DNA of 5,766 nt. Origin: Cellulomonas sp. Lineage in GTDB: Bacteria; Actinomycetota; Actinomycetes; Actinomycetales; Cellulomonadaceae. A program made the translations under genes and the position numbers. The stretch spans positions 1 through 5,766 of the forward strand of contig JAPSIJ010000166.1 in NCBI GenBank assembly GCA_031178805.1, given 5' to 3'. Numbering within the stretch: position 1 is the first letter of the stretch; each line of letters begins with the position of its first letter. The notes beneath the pieces are model-generated. The model saw nothing but the letters and a program-made list of their open reading frames with translations, made no database searches and was not told the DNA's origin. This document shows, piece by piece, positions 1 through 5,579 of the stretch.

Positions 1-775
1 CCGGCACCTCCGCGGGGCAGGTCCAGCCCTGCGCGCGCATCCAGTCCAGGTACTGCTGCGTCGAGGCGCCCGCCGCCGGTCCCGCCGCGGCGGGGCCGGC
101 GACCGGGACGGCGGCGACGCCGGCGTCCCCGAGCACGGCCAGCGCGTCGGCGGAGCCGGTGGCCGGGGTGACCGCGGGGCGGTCCCCCAGCAGGAACAGG
201 CCGACCGCGACCACGCCGAGGCCGGTGAGGGACCCGACGGCGGCGCGCAGGCCGCGGCGCCCCTGGCCGCCGGTCGCGCCCGGGAGGCTGCGCCGGGCGC
301 CGAGCAGGCCGCCGCCGAGCACGCCGCGCGCGCCCAGGACGTCGCGGGAGCCCAGGACGCCGCGGGTGCCGAGCGGGCCGCGGTCGCCCACGGCCTCGGC
401 CGCGTGGCCGAGCAGCCCGCGGCCGCCGGCGAGCAGGCCGTCGAGCGCGCCGGGCGTGCCGGTGCCCGCAGGCGCGGGCGTGCGGCGGCCGGCGGGCGGC
501 ACGAACGGGTCCATCGCCCGCGGCGCCGGCCGGGCCGCGGGGCGGGCCGGCTCGGCGCCCGGCGGGCAGCCGAGCGCGAGCAGGCGGGCGGTGAGGTCGC
601 CGGCGGGGCGGACGTCGTCGGCGTCGCAGAGCACCCGCCGGGCGGCGCGCGCCGCGGCGAGCTCGGCCGCGCACCGGCGGCAGCAGGCGACGTGCGCGAG
701 CGCCCGCTCGGTGGCGGCCGGGCTCAGCTGGCCGTCGACCAGCGCGCTGACCCGGTCGCCGAGGTGGCCGCTCAT
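1..775 (-). CDS. rseA: Membrane-anchored zinc-binding anti-sigma factor (RseA-like), 3' end missing
   Basis: The frame stays open from an ATG at 775 to the window edge (258 codons, no stop), so the C-terminus is missing. The N-terminus carries the ZAS signature H-x3-C-x2-C as H28, C32 and C35, with H4 a possible further zinc ligand. ZAS proteins hold their cognate ECF sigma factor inactive at the cytoplasmic face of the membrane. A Pro/Ala/Gly-rich linker (about 60-178) includes a hexapeptide repeat at 131-154. One hydrophobic segment follows (about 179-197, AVGSLTGLGVVAVGLFLLG), then an Ala/Gly/Pro-rich stretch and the sequence YLDWMRAQGWTCP at the edge, presumably extracytoplasmic. The ATG overlaps the sigma factor stop (ATGA) and has only a weak ribosome site, so translation is probably coupled. 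The position beside sigE matches Rv1222/RseA of M. tuberculosis. The class is secure; equivalence to RseA is inferred from position. Confidence 0.88.
   Translation of the reverse strand, partial: MSGHLGDRVSALVDGQLSPAATERALAHVACCRRCAAELAAARAARRVLCDADDVRPAGDLTARLLALGCPPGAEPARPAARPAPRAMDPFVPPAGRRTPAPAGTGTPGALDGLLAGGRGLLGHAAEAVGDRGPLGTRGVLGSRDVLGARGVLGGGLLGARRSLPGATGGQGRRGLRAAVGSLTGLGVVAVGLFLLGDRPAVTPATGSADALAVLGDAGVAAVPVAGPAAAGPAAGASTQQYLDWMRAQGWTCPAEVP
314..385 (-). repeat. Four 18-bp tandem repeats encoding xRGVLG hexapeptides
   Basis: Four consecutive 18-base units (314-331, 332-349, 350-367, 368-385) lie in frame in the anti-sigma gene. Read on the minus strand they encode DRGPLG, TRGVLG, SRDVLG and ARGVLG (residues 131-154), followed by a degenerate GLLGAR. 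The two central units differ at only 2 of 18 bases. They sit in the linker between the zinc domain and the membrane segment. Such in-frame repeats usually arise by slippage or unequal recombination. No function for this hexapeptide is known to me. Confidence 0.8.
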
Positions 776-1395
776 CGCGCACCCGCCGTGGCCGTCACCC
801 CGGACCCGAGGTCGCCGTCGGCTCCGTCCGCCTCGGACGCGGCGGACGGCGTGCGCTGCCCGGCCGCGGGCGCGCGGTGCTCGAGCGCCACCCGCAGGCG
901 CGCGCGGGCGCGGTGGATGCGCGAGCGGACCGTGCCGAGCTTGATGCCCAGGGTCACCGCGATCTCCTCGTACGACAGCCCCTCGATGTCGCACAGCACC
1001 ACGGCCGCGCGGTACTCCGGGGGCAGCTCGTCCAGCGCCCGCTGCACGTCGACGTCGAGGTTGCCGTGCTCGAACGCGCGCTCCGGCCCGCCGTCGGACG
1101 TGGGGTAGCGGTCGTCGTCCTCGCCCATCGCGTCCATCCGGATGCGCTGGCGGCGGCGCGCCTGGTCGAGGAACAGGTTCGTGGTGATCCGGTGCAGCCA
1201 GCCCTCGAACGTGCCGGGGGTGTACGTGGACAGCGAGCGGAACACCCGGACGAAGACCTCCTGCGTGAGGTCCTCGGCGTCGTGCCGGTTGCCCGTCAGC
1301 CGGTAGGCGAGGCGGTACACGCGCGCGGAGTGCTCCCGGACGATCGCCTCCCAGGTCGGGGGCTGCCAGTCCGGGTCGGGCAACGAGGTCGCCAT
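772..1395 (-). CDS. sigE: ECF-family RNA polymerase sigma factor, SigE type
   Basis: This 207-residue protein starts at the ATG at 1395. It directs RNA polymerase to ECF promoters, typically for envelope or oxidative stress. Region 2 spans about residues 18-85: core-binding helices with RLTGNRHDAEDLTQEVFVRV, then the -10 recognition part FEGWLHRITTNLFLDQARRR. Region 4 spans about 111-168, with LDELPPEYRAAVVLCDIEGL leading into the helix-turn-helix SYEEIAVTLG...GTVRSRIHRARARL that reads the -35. A low-complexity tail of about 39 residues follows. The start is chosen because GAAGGA lies 5 bases upstream and homology begins there; the frame stays open upstream to 1608, but that part is Arg/Gly/Pro-rich and lies mostly upstream of the predicted transcript start. 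The stop overlaps the anti-sigma start. The neighbouring divergent methyltransferase and downstream ZAS gene match the M. tuberculosis sigE locus. The ECF identity is near certain; the SigE name rests on synteny. Confidence 0.93.
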   Translation of the reverse strand: MATSLPDPDWQPPTWEAIVREHSARVYRLAYRLTGNRHDAEDLTQEVFVRVFRSLSTYTPGTFEGWLHRITTNLFLDQARRRQRIRMDAMGEDDDRYPTSDGGPERAFEHGNLDVDVQRALDELPPEYRAAVVLCDIEGLSYEEIAVTLGIKLGTVRSRIHRARARLRVALEHRAPAAGQRTPSAASEADGADGDLGSGVTATAGAR

Positions 1396-1400
1396 CCACG

Positions 1401-1407
1401 TCCTTCT
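1401..1407 (-). promoter_or_regulatory. Ribosome binding site that fixes the sigE start
   Basis: The minus strand reads AGAAGGA five bases before the ATG at 1395. This supports that start over the longer upstream open frame. Confidence 0.75.
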
Positions 1408-1495
1408 GCGTCGTGCGCCGCGGGACGCGGCACGGTGCTCCAGTGTCCCAGGCCGCGGCCCCCGGGTCGAACCGGGCACGGCGGCCTGACGGGTG

Positions 1496-1521
1496 AACGC
1501 CCGGGCGCGTCCCGGGGTTCC
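1496..1521 (-). promoter_or_regulatory. Candidate ECF-type promoter for sigE (autoregulation)
   Basis: On the minus strand, GGAAC (1521-1517) is followed after 17 bases by CGTT (1499-1496). GGAAC-N16/17-CGTT is the classic -35/-10 pattern used by actinobacterial ECF factors of the SigE/SigH kind. The predicted transcript would start near 1489, leaving a leader of about 93 bases before the sigE ATG. Autoregulation of an ECF/anti-sigma operon is common. The spacer and its flanks contain two CCCGGG palindromes, which partly reflects the high GC content. No experiment supports this; the call is pattern-based. Confidence 0.6.
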
Positions 1522-1548
1522 CCGCGGCCCGGGAGGACGGGCGACCAC

Positions 1549-1554
1549 TAGGCT
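1549..1554 (+). promoter_or_regulatory. Possible -10 element (TAGGCT) for the O-methyltransferase
   Basis: TAGGCT fits the actinobacterial -10 pattern TANNNT and stands out in a region almost without A/T. Transcription would start near 1561, about 65 bases before the methyltransferase start. No convincing -35 is visible at the usual distance. The rest of the 1396-1625 divergent interval shows no gene. Confidence 0.35.
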
Positions 1555-1614
1555 GAGCAGCGCCGCCGCGCGCCCGTGCGCGCCGGCGCCCCGCCCGCCG
1601 CACCGCACGTCCGC

Positions 1615-1620
1615 AGGAGG
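1615..1620 (+). promoter_or_regulatory. Perfect ribosome binding site AGGAGG, decides the ATC start
   Basis: AGGAGG ends five bases before ATC at 1626-1628. It is the strongest Shine-Dalgarno sequence I noted in the window, and no ATG, GTG or TTG stands at the right distance in the methyltransferase frame. It therefore points to ATC as the initiator. Confidence 0.75.
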
Positions 1621-1625
1621 ACACC

Positions 1626-2258
1626 ATCGCCACCGACAAGGCCGCCAGCTGGGTCTACGCGGAGGGCTTCGCCCCCGAGGACGAGACGCTGCTGCGCGCC
1701 CGCGACCGCGCGGGCGAGCTCGGCTGCACGCCGGTGGCGCCGGGCACGGGCGCCGCGCTGACGGTGCTCGCCGCCGCGGCGCGCGCGCGGGCGGTCGTGG
1801 AGGTCGGCACCGGCGCGGGCGTGAGCGGGCTGCACCTGCTGCGCGGGATGCCCGGCGACGGCGTGCTCACCACCATCGACGTCGAGGTCGAGCACCAGCG
1901 CGCGGCCAAGCAGGCGTTCGCCGAGGAGGGCGTCCGCCCGGCCCGGACCCGGACCATCTCCGGCCGCGCCCTGGACGTGCTCCCCCGGCTCACCGACGGC
2001 GCGTACGACCTGGTGTTCGTGGACGCGGACGTCGAGAGCTACCCGGCCTACGTCGAGCAGGCCGTGCGGCTGCTCCGCCCGGGCGGCGTGCTCGCGGTGG
2101 ACGACGCGCTGTGGCACGACCGGGTGGCCGACCCGGCGCGGCGGGACGAGGCCACGACGATCGTCCGGGAGACCGGCCGACGGGTCCGCGAGGACGACCG
2201 GCTGCGGCCGGCGCTGCTGCCCGTCGGCGACGGGCTGCTGGTGGCCGTCCGCCGCTGA
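1626..2258 (+). CDS. SAM-dependent O-methyltransferase (COMT-like, Rv1220c-type), apparent ATC start
   Basis: This 210-residue protein is a class I methyltransferase of the metal-dependent catechol/caffeoyl-CoA O-methyltransferase family; its substrate is unknown. It shows motif I EVGTGAGVSG (E59 to G68), which binds SAM, the ribose-binding acidic loop TTIDVE (D85), the metal-site motif DLVFVDAD (D133, D135) and PGGVLAVDDALW. In the last motif the usual Asp-Asn pair is Asp-Asp (159-160). The start is unusual. AGGAGG is followed by ATC at 1626, and no ATG/GTG/TTG/CTG lies between the in-frame stop at 1554 and that ATC. Residues 4-45 (DKAASWVYAEGF..., then LGCTPVAPGTGAAL) look like the family's N-terminal helices. 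The first downstream conventional start, GTG at 1734, would remove 36 residues. The gene diverges from sigE as Rv1220c does in M. tuberculosis. Function is solid to family level; the start is inferred. Confidence 0.88.
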   Translation: MATDKAASWVYAEGFAPEDETLLRARDRAGELGCTPVAPGTGAALTVLAAAARARAVVEVGTGAGVSGLHLLRGMPGDGVLTTIDVEVEHQRAAKQAFAEEGVRPARTRTISGRALDVLPRLTDGAYDLVFVDADVESYPAYVEQAVRLLRPGGVLAVDDALWHDRVADPARRDEATTIVRETGRRVREDDRLRPALLPVGDGLLVAVRR

Positions 2259-2272
2259 GCCGCGACGGCACG

Positions 2273-2298
2273 GCGCGGCCGGGCGGACCCGGCCGCGC
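2273..2298. terminator. Perfect GC hairpin between convergent genes, likely bidirectional terminator
   Basis: GCGCGGCCGGG (2273-2283) and CCCGGCCGCGC (2288-2298) form an 11-bp perfect stem with loop CGGA. It lies between the stops of the methyltransferase and the aminopeptidase. It lacks a T-tract, as is usual for actinobacterial hairpins, so the terminator role is inferred from its location. Confidence 0.6.
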
Positions 2299-2305
2299 GG
2301 CGCAG

Positions 2306-2325
2306 TGCGATGCGGTGCGGTGCGT
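2306..2325 (+). repeat. Short TGCGN pentamer tandem repeat
   Basis: Four pentamers TGCGA, TGCGG, TGCGG and TGCGT run head to tail between the hairpin and the aminopeptidase stop. This is probably slippage in a short noncoding spacer; no function is evident. Confidence 0.5.
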
Positions 2326-3932
2326 CAGCGCAACGCGGCCAGGTACCGCAGCAGCAGCCGGGCGCCGTAGCCGGTGGCGCCCTCGGTGACCTCGTGCTTG
2401 TCGGCCGCCGCGCGCGCGGGCCCGGCGATGTCGAGGTGCGCCCAGGTGCGGGTGCCGACGAACTCGCGCAGGAACAGGGCGGCGGTGATCGAGCCGCCGC
2501 CGTGCTTCAGGTCCTGGGGCACGTGCCGCAGGTCCGCGACGGAGGACCGCACGGCGTCGGCGTAGTCCGCGACGAGCGGCATCGGCCACACCGGCTCGCC
2601 GGACTCCGCGGCGGCGGTCTCCAGCGCCGCGGTGAGCCGCGGGTCGGTGGCGTAGAGCGCGGCGTGCTGCCGGCCGAGGCCCAGGCTCGCGGCGCCGGTC
2701 AGCGTGGCGACGTCGAGCAGCACGTCCGGCGCCAGCGTCGCGTCGGCCCACGCCAGCGCGTCGCCGAGCACCAGCCGGCCCTCCGCGTCGGTGTTGGCGA
2801 CCTCGACGGTGCGCCCGCCCCACATCCGCAGCACGTCCCCCGGCCGGTAGGACGCGGCACCGACGTGGTTCTCGGCGAGCGGCAGCACGGCGGTGACCCG
2901 GTGCGGCACGCCGGCCGCGGCGGCGCCGAGCACGGTGGCGAGGGCGACGGCCGCGCCGGCCATGTCGGTCTTCATGGGCACCATCGCCTCGCGCGGCTTG
3001 ATCGAGAGGCCGCCCGTGTCGTACGTGATGCCCTTGCCGACGACCACGACGTGCTGCGCGGCGCGCGTGCGGCCGGCGTCGGCGGCGGGCTCGTACGTCA
3101 CGGTGACGAGCCGCGGGCCGGAGGCGGACCCGGCCCCGACGGCGAGGATGCCGCCGAAGCCCTGCGCCGCGAGCTCGCGCTCGGCGAGCACCTCGACGCG
3201 CAGCCCGGCGGCACGGGCGAGCTCGCCCGCGCGGTCGGCGAACCAGGCCGGGTTCTTCGTGCTGGACGGCGTGTTCGCGAGGTCGCGCACCAGCCAGGTG
3301 GCGGTGGCGCCGCGGACGGCCTCCTCGAGCGCCGCCTGCGCCTTCGCGCCGTCGCGGCCGACGACGACGAGCCGCTCGGCCGGGGCGTCCTTCGGGCCGG
3401 CCGGCGCGCCGATGCGCTGCACGCGGTAGGCGGCGAGCAGGTAGCCCTCGACGAGCGCGCGCACGGAGCGCCCGCCGTCGCCGCCGGGCTCGGTGCCCAC
3501 GGTGGTCAGCACCGTGCGCAGCCCGCGGGTGGCCCGGGCCAGGGCCGCGCCGGCCCGCCGGACGTCGTCCGGGGTGCCGTCGCCGACGCCCACCAGGACG
3601 AGCCGCCGGGGCAGGCCCGCCCAGGGCAGGGCGGTGCCGGCGCTGCCGACGGGGCGCGGCAGCAGCAGCGTCCACGCCTCGCCCGCGGCACCGGTCAGGC
3701 CGGCGCGCTCCGCGAGCTCGGCCAGGTCGATGCCGTACCGGGCCGCGGCGTCGGCGGTGCCCCGCCGCGGCTGCAGGTCGGTGTCGTCCGGCGCCGCCGG
3801 GGCGACCGGGACGGCCACCGCGTCGACGCCGGGCTCCAGCAGGAGGTCCGACGACGCGAGCGTGCCCGCCGCCAGGGCGACGGCGGGCACCTCACGGCCG
3901 ATGCGCACCTCGGGGTGCGGGGGGCGGGCCAC
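2325..3932 (-). CDS. pepA: Leucyl aminopeptidase, peptidase family M17 (PepA)
   Basis: This 535-residue cytosolic metallo-exopeptidase removes N-terminal residues from peptides. The poorly conserved N-terminal domain spans about 1-210 and the catalytic domain about 211-535. By alignment with E. coli PepA the two-metal site is complete: K300 and D305 in VGKGITYDTGG, D323 in MKTDMAG, and D382 and E384 in NTDAEGR. The catalytic K312 (SIKP) and R386 are also present. Length is slightly above the usual 480-510, with the extra sequence at the N-terminus. The start used is GTG at 3932, 20 bases after the DUF3117 stop, but no clear ribosome site precedes it; GTG codons for residues 9 and 15 are alternatives. 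The short gap suggests co-transcription with DUF3117. The gene converges on the methyltransferase. The family call is essentially certain; the exact start is not. Confidence 0.95.
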   Translation of the reverse strand: MARPPHPEVRIGREVPAVALAAGTLASSDLLLEPGVDAVAVPVAPAAPDDTDLQPRRGTADAAARYGIDLAELAERAGLTGAAGEAWTLLLPRPVGSAGTALPWAGLPRRLVLVGVGDGTPDDVRRAGAALARATRGLRTVLTTVGTEPGGDGGRSVRALVEGYLLAAYRVQRIGAPAGPKDAPAERLVVVGRDGAKAQAALEEAVRGATATWLVRDLANTPSSTKNPAWFADRAGELARAAGLRVEVLAERELAAQGFGGILAVGAGSASGPRLVTVTYEPAADAGRTRAAQHVVVVGKGITYDTGGLSIKPREAMVPMKTDMAGAAVALATVLGAAAAGVPHRVTAVLPLAENHVGAASYRPGDVLRMWGGRTVEVANTDAEGRLVLGDALAWADATLAPDVLLDVATLTGAASLGLGRQHAALYATDPRLTAALETAAAESGEPVWPMPLVADYADAVRSSVADLRHVPQDLKHGGGSITAALFLREFVGTRTWAHLDIAGPARAAADKHEVTEGATGYGARLLLRYLAALR

Positions 3933-3952
3933 GTCAGCGCGAGCCGGGGGCG

Positions 3953-4120
3953 TCAGGAGACGACGGAGGTGAGGGCCTCGCCCAGCTCCTGCGCCTCGGT
4001 CGCGTTGAGCTCGACGACGAGCCGGCCACCGCCCTCGAGCGGGACGCGCATGACGATGCCGCGGCCCTCCTTGGTCACCTCGAGCGGACCGTCACCGGTC
4101 CTCGGCTTCATCGCGGCCAT
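3953..4120 (-). CDS. Small DUF3117 family protein (Rv1211-like)
   Basis: This 55-residue protein begins MAAMKPRTGDGPLEVTKEGR and ends LNATEAQELGEALTSVVS. It matches the conserved actinobacterial DUF3117 family, which is nearly always 55-60 residues long and has no established biochemical role that I know of. The pattern suggests a small beta-rich core (GIVMRVPLEGGGRLVVEL) followed by one helix (TEAQELGEALTSVV). There is no signal peptide or membrane segment. The ATG at 4120 is preceded by AAGGAG (4134-4129) at 8 bases, which rules out the longer upstream frame that reaches 4291. The aminopeptidase follows 20 bases downstream. In M. tuberculosis the homologue Rv1211 lies close to folP2, and here folP is two genes upstream, so the neighbourhood supports the call. 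Confidence 0.9.
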   Translation of the reverse strand: MAAMKPRTGDGPLEVTKEGRGIVMRVPLEGGGRLVVELNATEAQELGEALTSVVS

Positions 4121-4128
4121 GCGGGGCT

Positions 4129-4134
4129 CTCCTT
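4129..4134 (-). promoter_or_regulatory. Ribosome binding site of the DUF3117 gene
   Basis: AAGGAG on the minus strand lies 8 bases before the ATG at 4120 and fixes that start. Confidence 0.75.
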
Positions 4135-4230
4135 CGCGTCGTGGCTGGGCGTCCGGCCGCCGAACCCGCTGGTCCCGCGGGGGGCGGGAGGGGCACGGGC
4201 GGGCGCCCGGAACCCGGATGTCCGTCGGCC

Positions 4231-4236
4231 AGTCTA
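4231..4236 (-). promoter_or_regulatory. Possible -10 element (TAGACT) for DUF3117 and pepA
   Basis: The minus strand reads GAACTAGACTGG; TAGACT is a good actinobacterial -10 and one of the few A/T-containing patches in the gap. Transcription would begin near 4224, giving a leader of about 104 bases. A TTGTCG (4253-4248) lies only 11 bases upstream, too close for a normal -35, so the -35 is unresolved. Confidence 0.4.
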
Positions 4237-4291
4237 GTTCACCCGGGCGACAAGGCGGGCGCTGCGCTGCAGATCCGTCCGCCGGGCGCAC

Positions 4292-4322
4292 CCGTCCGGG
4301 CTCACGGCGGCCACCCGGACGG
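4292..4322 (-). terminator. Inverted repeat at the end of the mannosyltransferase gene
   Basis: CCGTCCGGG (4292-4300) and CCCGGACGG (4314-4322) form a perfect 9-bp stem with a 13-base loop. The loop contains the mannosyltransferase stop codon (4302-4304). Its position suits a terminator that separates the folP transcript from the DUF3117 gene, although a stem overlapping the coding end and lacking a T-tract makes this tentative. Confidence 0.4.
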
Positions 4323-5579
4323 CGGCACGAACCGCCAGATCCGCCACACCCAGACCACCTGGAGGACGAGCATCAGGACCACCACGGCGCCCGTCCAGGC
4401 CCACCGCGCCCACCGCGGCCGGGTGACCACGCCCGCGGTCGCCGCACCGAGCGGGAACGCCAGCACCAGGAACCGCGCGAGGCTGCTGCCCGGCTCCACG
4501 GCCGCGGCGAGGTAGAGCAGGTACCCCGCCGACCAGGCGTGCAGCTCCCGGCCGAGCCGCCACGCGGACGGGCTGACCAGGCACGCCACCACGAACGCCG
4601 CCGCACCGAGCACCACGAGCGGCCAGGCCGCGCCGAACCAGAACTCCGGCACGTACGCCCAGCCGGCGAACGGCGCGGTGGTCCGGGCGCCGCGCCAGGC
4701 CTGCTGGGTCTGCAGGTAGGCGTCGGGGACGCCCGTGACCCAGCCGCAGAGCAGCACCCAGGCCACCCCCGAGACGACGGCCGTGCCCGCGAGCGCCGCG
4801 AGGCCGGCCACGTCGCGGGGGGCCGGCCGCTCCCCCGTCGCCCGCCACTCGCGCCAGCGCACCAGCGCGTGCACGGCCACGACCACCGCCATCGGCAGCG
4901 CGACCGCCCGGGTGAACCCGAGCGCGAGCACGGCGGCGCACGCCCAGCCGTACCGGCGGGTGACGACCGCGAGCAGCGACGCCGCGACCAGCAGCAGCGC
5001 GAGCGACTCCGTGTAGCCGACCTGCAGCACGACGGACGTCGGGAACACGCTGACCAGCAGCACCGTCGCCAGCGGCAGCCCGGGGCGGGCGGCGACGGCG
5101 CGCGGGGCACCGCGCACCACCGTCCGGTGCACCAGCAGCACCGCCGCCGCGCCGGCGAGCAGCGACACCGTCGGCGCGACGACCGCCCACGAGCCGCCGG
5201 TCACGGTCATGACGCCGCGGACCAGCAGCGGGTACAGCGGGAAGAACGCCCACTCGTTCTGCTGGACCAGCCCGTCGGCGCCGACCGGCAGCGTGGCCGG
5301 GTAGCCGCCCTCGGCGATCCGCCGGTACCAGGTGGCGTCCCACATCAGGCCCGTGTACTCCGCGTACCCCGGGGACGCGCCCGTCCAGCCGCTGGCCGCC
5401 TGGCGCCGCGCGACCACGAGCAGCAGCACGGCGGAGAACGCGCGGGCGGCGGCGTAGACGGTCAGCGTCTGCAGCCACCACGGCCAGGTGCGCGGGTCCG
5501 GCCGCACGCCCGTCCCCGGCCCGCCGGCGGGGTGCCGGGCCGCGCGCCGGGTGGCGGGCGCGGCGGCCCCGTCCGTCAC
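4302..5579 (-). CDS. PIG-V-like integral membrane mannosyltransferase (GT-C fold)
   Basis: This 425-residue protein has roughly ten hydrophobic segments, starting near residue 34 and ending near 411. It carries the marks of the GPI mannosyltransferase 2 (PIG-V) family: WDATWYRRIAEGGYP (W80, D81), where the Asp is the likely catalytic residue facing the outer side, NEWAFFPLYPLL (108-119), GYTESLALLL (188-197) and GFTRAVALP (221-229). GT-C enzymes of this type transfer mannose from a polyprenyl-phosphate carrier at the outer face of the membrane. Bacteria that carry them lack GPI anchors, so the acceptor here is unknown. The N-terminal 30 residues are Ala/Arg/Pro-rich and cytosolic. Translation starts at GTG 5579, whose last bases overlap the folP stop (GTGA), implying coupling. 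An inverted repeat lies at its stop. The family assignment is strong; the donor and acceptor are inferred. Confidence 0.85.
   Translation of the reverse strand: MTDGAAAPATRRAARHPAGGPGTGVRPDPRTWPWWLQTLTVYAAARAFSAVLLLVVARRQAASGWTGASPGYAEYTGLMWDATWYRRIAEGGYPATLPVGADGLVQQNEWAFFPLYPLLVRGVMTVTGGSWAVVAPTVSLLAGAAAVLLVHRTVVRGAPRAVAARPGLPLATVLLVSVFPTSVVLQVGYTESLALLLVAASLLAVVTRRYGWACAAVLALGFTRAVALPMAVVVAVHALVRWREWRATGERPAPRDVAGLAALAGTAVVSGVAWVLLCGWVTGVPDAYLQTQQAWRGARTTAPFAGWAYVPEFWFGAAWPLVVLGAAAFVVACLVSPSAWRLGRELHAWSAGYLLYLAAAVEPGSSLARFLVLAFPLGAATAGVVTRPRWARWAWTGAVVVLMLVLQVVWVWRIWRFVPPSGWPP

Noticed and set aside
159..1108. Two long plus-strand open frames opposite the anti-sigma and sigma genes
   Set aside because: They are antisense shadows made of Pro/Arg/Ala/Ser runs, while the minus-strand frames carry clear ZAS and sigma motifs.
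1461..1477. tRNA T-arm-like sequence (GGTTCGACCC on the minus strand)
   Set aside because: No acceptor, D or anticodon stem can be placed around it; it is a chance short match in the sigE leader.
1396..1608. In-frame upstream extension of sigE by 71 residues
   Set aside because: The extension is Arg/Gly/Pro-rich low-complexity sequence without sigma homology, lies mostly upstream of the predicted transcript start, and a good ribosome site marks the ATG at 1395.
1990..3675. Long 561-codon minus-strand open frame overlapping pepA and the methyltransferase
   Set aside because: It is an Arg/Ala-rich frame-shifted shadow of pepA, produced by high GC content, with no recognisable domain.
4171..4291. 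N-terminal extension of the DUF3117 frame
   Set aside because: The family length is about 55 residues, and AAGGAG fixes the start at 4120; the extension has Pro/Arg-rich composition typical of noncoding GC-rich DNA.
4234..5481. 415-codon minus-strand frame inside the mannosyltransferase gene
   Set aside because: Its translation is Gly/Arg/Ala-rich and without motifs; the overlapping frame has PIG-V motifs and membrane segments.
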